This document shows, piece after piece, positions 10,501 to 21,584 of a stretch of DNA of 64,000 nucleotides. Made by a program: the position numbers and the translations under genes. The notes under the pieces were generated by a model, which searched no databases, had not been told where the DNA came from, and saw nothing but the letters and a program-made list of their open reading frames with translations. The stretch is from Prillingera fragicola (lineage: Eukaryota; Basidiomycota; Tremellomycetes; Trichosporonales; Trichosporonaceae): positions 992,001-1,056,000 of the forward strand of contig BEDY01000004.1 of the NCBI GenBank assembly GCA_002335605.1, given 5' to 3'. Numbering within the stretch: position 1 is the first letter of the stretch; each line of letters begins with the position of its first letter.

Positions 10501-11922
10501 TCGTTGCAGGCCGATCTGGACGCCGCGCAGAAGACGTCCAAGGACCACGAGGACAAGAGCAAGGAGCACGCGGCGCAGGTCGAGAAGCTGCAGGCCGAGC
10601 TTGACGAGGCGCATAGCGCCGTGGCCGAGCACAGTGCAGCCGGCGCTGAGCGCGATGCCAGCCTGGACAAGATAAGGGATGATCTCAAGGCGGCTCGCAA
10701 GGCGGCCAAGGATAGCGAGACTGCTTTGGCGAGTCTCAAGACTGACCTTGACAAGTCGCGCAAGACTGCCAAGGGACACGAGGACTCGGCATTGTCACTC
10801 AAGGCCGACCTTGAGGCTGCGACCAAGGAGTACGAGACGACAGCTGCCAAGCTGCAGCTCGACCTTGAGGCAGCGCAAGCCAAGGTCAGCGAGCACGAGA
10901 ACACTGCTTCGACTCTCAAGGGCGACCTCGAGGCTGCGAGGAAAAAGTCGACTGAGCAGGAGAAGTCTACTGCCCAGCTCCAGGTTGAGCTGGATAAGGC
11001 GAAAGCAAAGGCCAAGGATCACGAAGCAGCTGCCACTGGTCTCAAGGCAGACCTGGAATCGGCACGCTCCGCCGCCAAGGGCTCTGCCTCGACTCTTACC
11101 AAGGATCTCGAGGCTGCGCGTTCCAAGGTCAAGGCACACGAAGCCAAGATTAAGGAGCACGAGGCCAAGATTGCGGAGCATGAGACCACAGCGAAGGAGC
11201 ACGAGGCCATGATCAAGGACCACGAGACCAAGGCCAAGGGGCACGCCGACACAGCCACGTCTGCGCAAACTGCGCACGAAGCTTTGGCAGTTGAACTCAA
11301 GGCAGCCAAGGAGGCACTGGAAAAGCACGAGTCGACAATCGCCGAGCTCAAGTCTGATCTGGAGGCTGCCCGCGACGTGGCGGGCGACACGACTGCCATT
11401 GATGCCCTCTCCTCCGCCCAGGCTTCGCATGCCCTGGAGGTGTCCGATCTGACTGCAAAGGTTCGCAGCCTGGAATCTTCATCCCATGCGGCCTCGTCAA
11501 GGGCGCACGAGCTGTCACGGCAGCTTACGGACATCCAAGCCCAGCACGCCGAGCTGCAGCGCGAGTACGAGTTGCTCGCAACACGGTCACCCAAAACAAG
11601 CGGTGGCGGCATGTTTATTGCTGGCGATGACTTCCCCCGTGCACCATCAACGGCATCACCACCTCGTCCACGCGGTGTGGACGCCAACCTTCCGGCCAGC
11701 ATGCGGCACAAGCGCGCAGTGTCCCTCACGGCACTAAAGGCACGCATGGAGCCGCGCACCGCAAGGCGGCCAAGTGGACTCGGCAACGTCAGCGAGGACG
11801 GTACACCAGCTGCAACACCTGGTGAGAGCGCAGCCATCGCACGACGCCGGCACGAGGCGCAATTTGGCGACGAGATCATGTACTGCTGCCCCGCGTGTGA
11901 GGGCGACGTCATCACATTGTAG
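7552..11922 (+). CDS. large golgin-like coiled-coil protein
   Basis: Four exons join in frame: 7552-7605, 7694-8452, 8489-9010 and 9049-11922, giving 1402 residues. I start at 7552 (MSDQAAERKAKAERAKKL) because the first exon joins the next across a good intron; the longer frame from 7337 reads through that intron. A Lys/Arg-rich N-terminus (LAQRRKEKGKK) and an Ala/Ser/Pro-rich linker precede nearly 1000 residues of coiled coil. From about residue 480 to 1200 a short repeat with a central EHE recurs at 21- or 25-residue spacing. The C-terminus has a disordered segment and ends in a compact YCCPACEGD motif that could bind a metal. Long coiled-coil rods of this plan tether vesicles at the Golgi or endosome, but there is no GRIP or GRAB domain I can identify, so the golgin label is a guess. 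The 36-nt intron 8453-8488 is in frame and stop-free. Confidence 0.7.
9688..10206 (+). repeat. tandem 75-nt (25-residue) coding repeats
   Basis: Within the coiled-coil gene about seven consecutive units of 25 codons follow the pattern K-E-H-E-x5-L-K-K-E-L-D-x-A-K-x-A-x-x-K-A-A. The units differ at DNA level, so they are not recent copies. Neighbouring units outside this block are mostly 21 residues long. Confidence 0.7.
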
Positions 11923-12068
11923 GTGAGCAGAGGTGAGGAGAAAGATAGAGCATGGACGCCATGTCCGACGGTCAGAAGTAGTAGACCACCATTTTACATC
12001 ATTGCAAGCATGCGTATTCGTACAACAACCAGATGCCCCGCATTCAACATCAACCATTGTCCGCGGTA

Positions 12069-14261
12069 CTAGCCGAGGAAGACGGTGTCGTCAATCTCGA
12101 TGCCAAACTCGTCGCGGGCCAGGTTTTCCATTTGCTTTTGGAGGCGGTCCTCCCAGCCTGCGCTCTTGTCGCCCGTCAAGCCTGGGAAATCAGGTTCTGC
12201 ACTGGACGAGAGACACTCACGTTGCTTCAAGCTTGTGATCCAGAACATGACGTCGACAGCCCACAGAGTGACACTGAACACGACCCGCTGCCAGCGATCA
12301 TGCAGCCATGAGCGTAGGCCGACTTCGGCCAAGGTGCGTGATCCCACAAACGAGCTATACCCGCGTGCAGCCCATTGAGCAGTGACGTTGACACGTGAGG
12401 ACGGTGAACCGAGAACTTGGTTATTGGCCTGCATCATGCGCTGGCAGCGAGACAAGAGAATGAGCTCCTGCAGCGGGTGAGCTTGGGCTCGGTGTGAAAG
12501 ACATACCCTCGGGAACTGTCCCTCTTTCTCAAGCAGCATCTTGAGCTGGCGCTTGACCTCGAGCTGCGCTTCATACGAGCTCTTTGGTGGCGCGAGCTCC
12601 TTGTTGACCTTTTTGATTTGAGCGGGACGGAGAAGAATGGCCGAGGCAAAGCTAGAGGCCTGTTAGTGAAGATTAGAGTTGCTACTGACAGATTCGCGTC
12701 CAGGCCAAAGCCCCACTTGTTGGCGATTTCCTCCACCTTGGACACATCTAGTGTGAAGAGAGACCTCCAAAGCGTTGCGTACTCTTCCTTGAAGCTTTGC
12801 CGCAAGGTGATATACAATCCGTGGTCGAGAATAATCTTCTGTTAGCGTTTTCCGGGACGCTGCTCACAAGCTGGGGTTTGCCCTTCTTGGTAGGGTGAGG
12901 CCGGACAAGAATGTTTCCAGGATGAGGGTCACAGTGCACAAACCCCCACTGGAACGTCATGGCTCCATTCAGCGCAATGGCAAGATCCATAACTTCAGCG
13001 AGGTTCAGGCCCCATGCCTCGAGCTGCTTCTTGTCGTTGAGCCTGCCGGTTAGTGACGGATTGGGCACCTGTGACGCACCTGCACCCATCTACCCATTCC
13101 ATGACCAAGATACGTTCGCTCTCGGGATATCCCTCGTCCTTGCCGTACACTTGTGGAACATGGATGTCGTCGCGCAGCTGGGGTGTCTGCGCCAAGAGCT
13201 CGGCGCACTTGCGAGCGTTGGCGGCTTCGTGCATGAACGACACTTCGAGACGCATCTGCGACGAAACATACTCGGCCCTGAGGTGTTCAGTGGTGTCCCG
13301 TTGATGAGTGCTTACACTAGGTACACTGGGATGTCAGCAGGGACCTGAAGAGCAATCGGTTCACGTACAAGGGAGGTCAAACGCTTTCTGAGCAAGCCAA
13401 TTCAAGCTCCTGGACAAGTCAGAACTTGGCTTTGATGGCAACACACCTGTAGCTGAACAAATCCCACTCCATCTGCTTGGCAATGGCAGGCTTTTGAATC
13501 TTGACGGCAACCTCGCGATCAGGATTACCCATCTCGGGCTTGAGCTTGGCCTTGTGCACCTGGGCGATTGACGCAGAAGCGAGCGCCTCGTGTGAGAATG
13601 TCTCAAAGACGTCCATCGGGTCGATGCCGAGGTCGGTCTTGAACACTTGGACAACTTCTTCATAAGGAACTGACGGAGCGCGGTCAAAGACATGTAAAAA
13701 CGCTTCGCGGTAGGGCTTGGGAAGCATTCCAGCTTGCAAACCTGGGCGGTTAGCTTTGTTGCAACTGCGACCTACCTAACGCCTGGCCGAGCTTCAAGTA
13801 CAGCCCCTGATTGGTGTCAATGACCCAGCGCAGTCGCTTGGCAACGCGTCCGTGCAGCTCGTCAATTTCGTCTGCTTTTTTGGGAGAAAAGTTGATCTTG
13901 TCTGTGTACAGTGAGCGTCTGCGCCGTCGTAACAAACGAACAGTCCAGCGTGCACAGAATTCTGCTCCTGTCAGCGCCCGAGGCAGGGTCTCACCACAGC
14001 AGCTTACCCAATGTATGCAGTCCTCACACTGCGTGTAATAGCACTCGCATTATAGTGTTTGTCGTAGACGTAGACACCGACACCAGCGACCACGACCATT
14101 GCCGCGCATCGTAGTCCAGGACGGTAAGGGCGTTTTGTTGAACCACTTCGCGCCAGTTTCACCACTGGTGGAGTCCGCGAAAGCGGTCTAGGTGATTCAT
14201 GCAGGAGCCTCGAAAACGGCGAAGAGATCCGGCGCGCTGCACATGGTATCCTGGGCGGCAT
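12069..14261 (-). CDS. mitochondrial ADCK/ABC1 (UbiB-type) atypical kinase
   Basis: A multi-exon gene of about eight exons, roughly 590 residues. Exon 1 (14261-14008) encodes an Arg/Ser-rich mitochondrial presequence and a hydrophobic segment (MVVVAGVGVYVY). Exon 2 starts at 13918 and gives DKINFSPKKADEIDELH. The UbiB family marks follow in order: the KxGQ motif (YLKLGQALGLQ), the Ala-rich loop replacing the usual Gly-rich loop (ALASASIAQVHKA), the Lys strand (VAVKIQKP), the catalytic loop HCDPHPGNIL and the metal site ILDHG. Members act in the mitochondrial inner membrane or intermembrane space and affect coenzyme Q distribution and lipids. The plan (presequence, one membrane helix, long C-terminal tail) fits the ADCK1/yeast Mcp2 branch rather than Coq8. 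The gene is convergent with the coiled-coil gene, 146 bp away. Confidence 0.88.
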
Positions 14262-15649
14262 GGTGAGTGGTTCGATGAGGAGAAGAGCACGAAACTGTTA
14301 ATGAAAGTCGATCTGGCTGGTGCGTCATACATTGACCAGCCAGGTACCAGGCACGCGACAGTGTGGTGCCGAGTGCGTTGCGCGTGTCGCAAACGGAGAT
14401 CAAGTTGTGCATGTGGACAGTAGGAGGCGTCGCTTCAGAGATGTTCCGGTTGTACAGTCGTTGGCCTACATTAGGGCAGCCGCTTCACGTTGACTTTAAC
14501 GCGGCCAAGGAACGGTCGCGCGACATGTGTGCCGCCGCCTGCAACTCTTGTCATTGTCCTCACGGTGTGTATACACGTCTTGCACTAGCGGTGCAACCTC
14601 TGGATGCACGCCGTGGAACGGCGTGTTTCATTAAAGATGGTTACAGATGGTTACTGTCTCGGAAACAGTTGTAGAGCTCAATTACTGCTCGTGGCGGACT
14701 GTGGCTTCACTCAACAAACAGAGACTCCAGCAGAGCCGGGGCCCGCCTCGCCCAGCATGCAGCGTGCAGCGTGTAGCTTCTGCAGCTGGGGATGACCACG
14801 TCGTGCCCGACTACGAAAGCTCCAGCACGGCGATGTGAGTGAGTGGCACGACTAGCAGGATCTGTACCGTTTGAGGCGCCACTTGCAACTCCCCACAGGT
14901 GACCCCCTATGGTATGGAAGCCACGTCTTTGGCGTTCGCCTGACATCTGCCGTGGTTATTCGATCTACGCGAGGTATGCCTCGCGGGACTGGTCACTTGC
15001 TGAGCGTCACATTGACCCCCCACTTCGGCCATCGCAGGCCGAGAGCCGTAACCCGTGGGGCGTTCCTGTTCTGAGTCAGAGCGTGTGGACTCTGTCAGCT
15101 CTGCGAGTGCACGATGTGCGCGCGTGTGATCAAGCTTGTACATGCGTGGCTCCGGTTAGCGCTCGCCGCCGCACAAGACACGATTGCTCCGGGTCATGTT
15201 GCTTTCATAGCTCCGTAGCGTGCATGCTAACTCCGGCCTTTGTCCGCCTGACTAGTCCGGAGGGATCGTTCCGAGTGGTGACAGTTCAGGCTGTACCAGA
15301 GATCCGCCGGAAATAGCACAGCGCCAACCGGGAACGGAACATTATCATACCGGTGTCCGGGGTCCGAACCGAAATTGCCACTGTGGCACCTCCACCTTGT
15401 GGCACCTCAAGTGGAGGTGCATCTCCTCATGTTCTCGTGTACAACGGACAGTGTCAACCTCGATTCTGCATCGATTCTGCAAATGAGCAAGCACAAAAAA
15501 GACCGTAGACTGCTCGGCAGATGCACGGCGCTCGGATCTGTACTGCGTAGATCATTCATAACTGCATCCTACACCCTAAAACCGGAGTGGACCAAAGACA
15601 AACACCGCTCCTCCTCCTCCTCCTCTTCCTCCTCGTCAAATCCTCCTCT
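14262..15649. other. intergenic stretch
   Basis: About 1.4 kb with no gene I can support; the longest frame (about 135 codons, 14909-15316) has no family features. A 10-bp inverted repeat (GCACCTCCAC at 15386-15395 and GTGGAGGTGC at 15411-15420) could form a hairpin. A CTC-rich microsatellite lies at about 15607-15637, just beyond the stop of the aldehyde dehydrogenase gene. Confidence 0.5.
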
Positions 15650-15661
15650 TTAAAGAGGAGG
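15642..15661. repeat. 20-bp perfect palindrome spanning the ALDH stop codon
   Basis: CCTCCTCTTT is followed directly by AAAGAGGAGG. The palindrome includes the stop codon of the aldehyde dehydrogenase gene and its last codons. In RNA it could fold only with a loop formed from its own centre. Confidence 0.7.
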
Positions 15662-17626
15662 GACGGGGCCGACGTAGCCAGTCAAGCGCAGGTGCACGGC
15701 CTTGATTTCGGTGTAATTTTCGAGTGCATAGGAGCCGAGCTCGCGGCCGATGCCAGAGGCCTTGAAGCCGCCGAAGGGAACCTGCGAGTGGAGCTCGTTG
15801 TAGCAGTTGACCCAGATGGTACCGGCCTGGAGCGAAGCGGCGACGCGGTGGGCACGAGCGACGTCGCGGGTGAAGACACCCGAGGCGAGACCGTAGATGG
15901 AGTCGTTGGCAGCGGCAATAACCTCCTCCTCGGTCTTGAACTTGGCGACGACGATGACGGGGCCAAAGATCTCCTCCTGGACAATCTTCATCTTGGGGGT
16001 AACGTCGGTGAAGACGGTGGGCTCAATGAAGTAGCCCTCCTTGCCGTGACGGGTGCCGCCAGTGAGGACCTTGGCGCCCTCCTGCTTGCCGCACTCGACG
16101 TAGTTCATGATGCGGTCGTACTGGGTCTGCGAGACCTGGGGGCCCTGGAAGGTGTCGCCGGCGAAGGGGTCGCCGACCTTGATCTTCTGGGCAACAGCGG
16201 CAAACTTCTTGATGAACTCGTCGTAGATCGACTCCTGGACGTAAAGACGCGAACCAGCGCAGCAAGTCTGGCCGTGGTTGAAGAAGATACCCTGGGCTGC
16301 GTAGCGGACGGCGTCGTCAATGTGGGCGTCCTCGAAGATGATGTTGGCACCCTTGCCACCAAGCTCAAGAGTAACCTTCTTGAGGTTGGACTTGGCAGCC
16401 TGCTCCATGACCTTGCGGCCAACAGCGGTCGAACCGGTGAAGGCGACCTTGTCGATCTTGTTGGACGACGAGAGGGCGTTGCCGACAGTCTGTCCGTAAC
16501 CGTTGATGACGTTGACGACACCATCGGGGATACCGGCCTCCTTGATGAGCTTGGTCATGTACTGGGCGGTGAGGGGGGTGAGCTCAGAGGGCTTGATGAC
16601 AATGGTGCAGCCCGAAGCGAGAGCCGGGGCGATCTTCCAGGTGAACATGAGGAGAGGGAAGTTCCAGGGGATGATCTGGCCGCAGACACCGACGGGCTCG
16701 TGGCGGGTGTAGATGACCTTGTCGTTCGACTGCTCGATGACCTGGCCGTGGACCTTGTCAGCCCAGCCGGCGTAGTAACGGAAGCAAGCGGCGGACTCGG
16801 CGGCGTCGAAGCCCGAAGCGGCAGCAAAGGTCTTGCCGTTGTCGAGGGCCTCAAGCGAAGCGAGGATGGCGTTGTCGCGCTCAATGAGGTCGGCGAGCTT
16901 CATAAGGAGCTTGCCACGCTCAAAGCCGGGGACATTGACACCCCACGAGGTCTCAAAGGCCTTGCGGGCAATGTCGGCGGCACGGTCAACATCGGCCTCG
17001 GTACCCTCGGGGAGGTCGCAAAGCTTCTCGCCGGTCGAGGGGTTGACGACGCTGGAGGTGGTTAGCCACTGTGACTAGTGCAAGACGAGGAAAGGAATTG
17101 ATTGTGGCAGTGCCGATTTCTCGGAAGCCGTGATGGCGGATTTAATGTGGCCTTTCCATCCCCTTCCATCGTCGCTGAAACAGCGGCAACAGCAGTATGG
17201 CGGGGATGTGGCCCGTAGCACTCGACCGAGCATGGCCAGCGAGTAGCATACGAGGGAGAGGGGCAGATGAGATACACATGCCGGTGCGAGGAGATCTTGG
17301 TTGCTCGGTGCGTCATTGCACCGAGACCGAAATGACCAGCCGCTGACCAAGCAGGTGTCACGCCCTGGGGGCAGCCTTCAAACCAAGATGGGGCGAGCAG
17401 CTGGTCACCATGTTTGATGACAGCGAGCTCGAGACCCACCCAAGAGTGAGAATGAACAAGTGGTGAAAGAAGGCGAGACATCTATGGCAGATACTCACGG
17501 AATGGTCTTGGCGCTCTTGTCCGAGGAGACCTCGTACTTGCCGCCAATCCAGAGGCCGAGGGGGACCTCGACGTCACCCTTGAAGCCAGAGTGGTTGAAA
17601 GTGTGCTTGAAAACAGGAGCGGACAT
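15650..17626 (-). CDS. NAD(P)-dependent aldehyde dehydrogenase
   Basis: Two exons, 17626-17499 and 17051-15650, give 509 residues, the normal length for ALDH superfamily enzymes that oxidise aldehydes to acids. Landmarks: the cofactor-binding block IIPWNFPLLMFTWKIAPALASG and KPSELTP, FTGSTAVGRKV, the general base Glu in VTLELGGKGANI, the catalytic Cys in FNHGQTCCAGSR, and EEIFGPVIVV and PFGGFKASGIGRELG near the end. There is no mitochondrial presequence (MSAPVFKHTFNHSG), so a cytosolic acetaldehyde-type enzyme is likely. Codon use is extremely biased to C/G third positions, more than in its neighbours, which suggests high expression. The single intron of 447 nt is unusually long for this window. 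Confidence 0.95.
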
Positions 17627-17680
17627 TGTGATCTTTTAGTTTGGGTGTGGGGAAAGTCTGGAGAGATGGGAAGGTCGGGC

Positions 17681-17690
17681 AGTACTTATA
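17681..17690 (-). promoter_or_regulatory. TATA-like box of the aldehyde dehydrogenase gene
   Basis: On the minus strand TATAAGTACT lies 55-64 bp upstream of the ALDH start codon. A clear TATA element fits a strongly and conditionally expressed gene. The position and consensus are seen; function is inferred. Confidence 0.4.
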
Positions 17691-18519
17691 GGTAAGTCGA
17701 CAACAACCTCGGGCAGGGCTCCTATCACAGACTATGGGGAACACACGCTTGGCTCTCGGAACGGTTATTAACTTGGTCGGGTGCGGTCAGGTGAGCGGCG
17801 CAAGCACAGGCCCTGCAGCCGAGGCGTCCGAGCCAACCACAAGTTCCGATCCAGTCCGGAGTCGTTGGGGCAACCCACGGCCACAGGTGGTGCGGGTGCA
17901 TTGGCCGGTGCATGACAGGGGACAAGAGCCACAGAGCCCACTGCCAGCTCATTCATCAGAATGCTGGCGGTGCTGGACCACTGCTCGGAGCCTCGGGGGC
18001 CGATCGGGGCCTCGGAGGAGGCTGAGTTTGATGCAGGTCCTGGGCCTTGCGACAAAGTGAGCACCCACGCTGCCCTGACGAGGCCTGAACAAGATGCCGG
18101 ACGGGTCATGCCATCCTCTGCTCCATAACCTCGCCTGCAACATTGGCGACACCGGTCTTAACCCCACTACTAATGTTACAGCACGTCGTTCCTGTGCGGA
18201 GCCGCAGCACCGGCAACTGGCTGGCTCATCTTATCCGAGGGGGCCCACACGCGCTCCTTCTCACGCTACACCTTTGTTCTGGATCTGGAATGTCGTAGCA
18301 GCGGCATCTTGATGAGCATCGGGTGCTGAGGTGGGCATGCCAAACGATCACAGGGAATTGGGTGATCACCCGAGGGCTATGGGGATTTTCCGGACATGGA
18401 GTTTTAGCGAATTCATCCAGAAATGCCACGTGGCAAATGCCAGAATCACCTTGTCCACTTCTTGTTTTGCTCACTACGTCACAAAAACGAGGACGAGCTG
18501 CTCCTTGACAGTGGCCACC
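17691..18519. other. divergent intergenic region ALDH / RED
   Basis: About 830 bp between divergent genes; it should hold both promoters. I see no supported coding sequence. Confidence 0.5.
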
Positions 18520-20501
18520 ATGGATCAGGTGCGTGGTAAACTAGCTAGTAGTGCTAACAGTCACAGGACGCATTTAGGTCGCTGCTCTCTGAACCGCGCG
18601 AGGGTAGCTCTTCGCGCGGAAAGCGTACTCTCGGAGGTCCCCCTCCGAAGCGTGGATGGGGTCTCAAACCCAAAGAGGGGTAAGTGGGACGTCTCTGGCC
18701 AAGCGCAATGAGCTGCATCTGATAGTCTTTAGGTCTGCCTATGATAAGAAGAAGGACGACAAGCCCGAGGTGGAGAGCAAGCCGATGTTTGCCCCTCGAA
18801 CACACCAGAGGCGTGTGCAGGATGACTACCAGGACCGCGCCAAGATCCGTCGGCAGGGTGGCGACAGCGACTTTAAGCATGTGAGAGGGATAAACGAGTG
18901 AGATAAATAAGTACTGAGACGTTCCAGGTCGAGCAGCTGCTCGAGGACTTTGAGAAGCGAAAGGCAGAGGCTGGGGAGGACGCTGAGACTGTGAGTGGCG
19001 AGGGCAGCGGTGACTGACGGACAGGTTGAGAAGACGCGTGCGTATCTTGGTGGTGATGCAGAGCACTCGGTACTCGTCAAAGGACTGGACTTTGCACTGT
19101 TGGCCCGCCGCAAGGCTGAGATTGAGCGGGAGAAGGCGGAGGGAATGGACGACGAGCTGGACGAACTCTCTCGTGGGATCGGCGGCTCAAAAGGAAAGGG
19201 CAAGGCCAAAGAGGATGTCAACGTCGACAAGGACATTGGCAAGGGAGTGAGTGTCGTTGTTTCTAGTTGGCCGCGTGGGGCTGACCTTGCAGTTCAAAAC
19301 GATTGCCCAGCGAAAGGCCGATGCCGAGGCTGCTGCCGCTGCCTCTGCTGCTCACACTGCTGAGCTAGCAGAGAAGAAGCAGAAGAAAAAGAAGAGGAAT
19401 GCACCGACGGACACTTCAGGTTCTGTCTCGAAACAGGCAGAGCCTGCGCCAGTGGCAGTGAAGGAGCCACCAAAGCCCGTTCCTCCTGCCGAACTCTCAG
19501 ACGACGACGACATCTTTGCCGACGCCGGCGACTACGACCTGAACGCAGGTCGCGACGACGATGAGGACGATGACGATAACGATGCCGACGATGCCATGGA
19601 TGTGGAGGAGCCAGCCCGAGGGCAGTCTCGTTCGCAGACTCGCTCTCGCTCACGCTCGTACTCTAGGGGCCGGTACTCACGAGACGCATCCTATTCGAGT
19701 GATGGATACCACCGCGACAGGTCGTACTCTAGAGGGCGCTCGTACTCTCGCGGCAGGTCGTATTCGCGTGACATTTCACGATCTCCGTCTCACGATAGGA
19801 GATTCGGATACGATGACCGGCGCCGAACTGGCGAAAGACGTGGTTCACGCTACAGCTCAGATCGGTCTAATGATTATCGCGGCCACTATCGACGGGATCA
19901 ATACTCTGACCGGTCTCGGCGCATGGACGGTGATCGCAATGACCGGTATGAACAATCTCCCAGGTACCTGGCTCGGGACGGAACGGACTCACCGTCACGC
20001 ACAGTACGTGATGGTCGGTCTGACAGGGGCCACTACCGCTCTCGATCGCCTTCGCCTCGCAGACGCTATTCACGATCTCCTCGGCCACGACGCAGGTCCA
20101 GTTCGCCTCCACGGCGGGCGAGGACACGGTCCCCAACGCCCCTGTTGCAGCAAACGCTTCCATTCTCCCGTTCGCCGTCGCCCTCGACCTCGGATGACGA
20201 AGGACCTGTCACACGGCTTCAGCCACTGGCGTCCAGTGCCATTACAGACCTGCGTGGCTTTTTGGACGCCGACACAGAGGGCGCAAAGGACGACGAACGG
20301 CGTCTTCGCAAGGCAAAGTGGCGTGCGCATCAAGGGCTTGCCGCTCAAGAAGGCTTGGACCCTGAGGCGCTCAAAAATAATCCCAACGACAAGCACAAGT
20401 CGAATCGCGACTATGTGATGGTCATGAACAGGGTTAAGAAAGCCGAGGGGGGGGATGCCGAGCCTCAGGGTGGGGGCGGCGGCAGTGGCCGTGGGGAGTA
20501 G
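18520..20501 (+). CDS. RED/IK family spliceosomal protein with RS-rich tail
   Basis: Six exons join in frame: 18520-18528, 18567-18679, 18733-18880, 18928-18990, 19025-19246 and 19293-20501, giving 587 residues. The coding part of exon 1 is only three codons (MDQ). The N-terminal RED domain is clear: PMFAPRTHQRR, YQDRAKIRRQGG, FKHVEQLLEDF, then YLGGDAEHSVLVKGLDFALLARRKAEI, the most conserved block of human IK/RED. An acidic stretch is followed by an Arg/Ser-rich domain at about residues 320-480 with many RSYSRG and RSRS repeats. The tail (KWRAHQGLAAQEGLDPEAL) ends Gly-rich. RED is a component of the spliceosomal B complex and, in fission yeast and mammals, partners Smu1. The RS repeats on the DNA level create long open frames in other registers that are not genes. 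Confidence 0.92.
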
Positions 20502-21017
20502 TGCGGGGTCGGGTAGCCCCGCGGCAGCTGTGTCAGCACTGAGATGTACGCTTGCGCAAAGCGGCACGTTGACACCGTGCATGTGTGTGCGATGTTGAAG
20601 CCATTCCAGTTGAACGTAGACTCTAGATGCGTAGATTAGGTAGCAAGCGGGACACATTGTCCGCTTGGATGTGACCAGTTACCAGGGACCCGCTGCAATC
20701 GTGGAGCCGAGTCTCCGAGTCAATGCACCTCATTGGTTGTTGGAGTCAACTGGAGTCACCCCGCGTGGCAGACCCCACTACACGTGAACGAGGCCCCACT
20801 AGTTGACGCCAGTTGACTCCAGTTGACTCCCACGTCGCATCCCATGGGCCATGGGTTGCGTTCCGATGCGATGGCCCTCGCTCATCCACATATTGCTGCT
20901 GCTTGTGCTGATCCATTCCGAGCATTCCCATCCCAATTTTCCGAACCATCCGCCGCCAGAACGCCGAGCACCCCCGCCTCCCCCTAGCGCTCTTTTGTCC
21001 AGAACAAGCCCCTCCCA
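20502..21017. other. intergenic stretch with inverted and tandem repeats
   Basis: About 500 bp between RED and the ACT-domain gene, read in the same direction, hence the promoter of the latter. It contains the repeat structure at 20742-20830 listed separately and nothing I can call a gene. Confidence 0.5.
20742..20830. repeat. 16-bp inverted repeat plus tandem 10-mers
   Basis: GGAGTCAACTGGAGTC at 20742-20757 is the exact inverse of GACTCCAGTTGACTCC at 20815-20830, with a 57-bp spacer. The right arm is part of three head-to-tail 10-mers (AGTTGACKCC) at 20801-20830. It lies about 190 bp upstream of the ACT-domain start codon. Confidence 0.65.
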
Positions 21018-21584
21018 ATGCCAGCTCCCGGATGCCCCAGTAACAGCGAGTTTACGCTCGACTTGGCCAACCCAGTCCTCGCCCTCGCTGTTCTTCCCCA
21101 GCAGCTGTTCGTGTCGCAGTACCCAGTCTCGACGCCCGTCCCGTCGTCGCTGTTTACCGCCGGCGACTGGGTGAGCGTCACTCGCACCCCGAAGGAGATC
21201 AGCATTGTTGCATCCAAGGAGGCCATCGAGGCGAGTGGCATCGGCAAGACAGAGCACACTGGTGGGCCATGGACGGCGCTGCGTGTCAAGGGCCCCCTTG
21301 AGCATCGTGAGTAGTTTGGTGTTGGTCATTGCGCCGATGGTCTGCTGTTCTTGTTTCCGCGATGCCTTCCGTTGTAGTTGTAAGGAAGCTCGCTGACCTT
21401 GACAGACATGGTCGGCGTCCTGAGTGCCATCACCGACGTGCTGAGGGACGCCAAGATCAGCATCTTTGCCATCAGCACCTGGGACACGGACTACATTCTC
21501 GTCACGAGCGAGACACTTGACCAGGCGCGCAAGGCGCTCGGTGACGCCGGTTGGCAGTTTGGTGAATGGAGCGCCGACATGTAG
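21018..21584 (+). CDS. ACT-domain protein (CASTOR-like fold)
   Basis: Two exons, 21018-21306 and 21406-21584, give 155 residues. The N-terminal half has FTAGDWVSVTRTPKEISIVASKEAI and WTALRVKGPLEH. The C-terminal half begins HMVGVLSAITDVLRDAKISIFAISTWDTDYILV and ends in a second alpha/beta unit. Together they form the paired ACT fold seen in small fungal and bacterial proteins and in the arginine sensor CASTOR. Such domains bind amino acids and usually regulate enzymes or signalling. There is no attached enzyme domain here, so the partner is unknown. The 99-nt intron splits a His codon exactly between the two halves. Confidence 0.8.

Noticed and set aside
14909..15316. 135-codon plus-strand frame in the ADCK-ALDH gap
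   Set aside because: Cys/Arg/Ser-rich composition without family features or splice partners; treated as chance.
15587..17065. 492-codon open frame antisense to the aldehyde dehydrogenase
   Set aside because: It mirrors the ALDH exon; strong C/G third-position bias removes stops on the opposite strand. The translation is Leu/Val/Gly/Asp-rich without any domain.
19561..20418. 285-codon open frame overlapping the RED RS domain in another register
   Set aside because: Repetitive RS codons give open alternative frames; the RED frame carries the family signature and continuous splicing.
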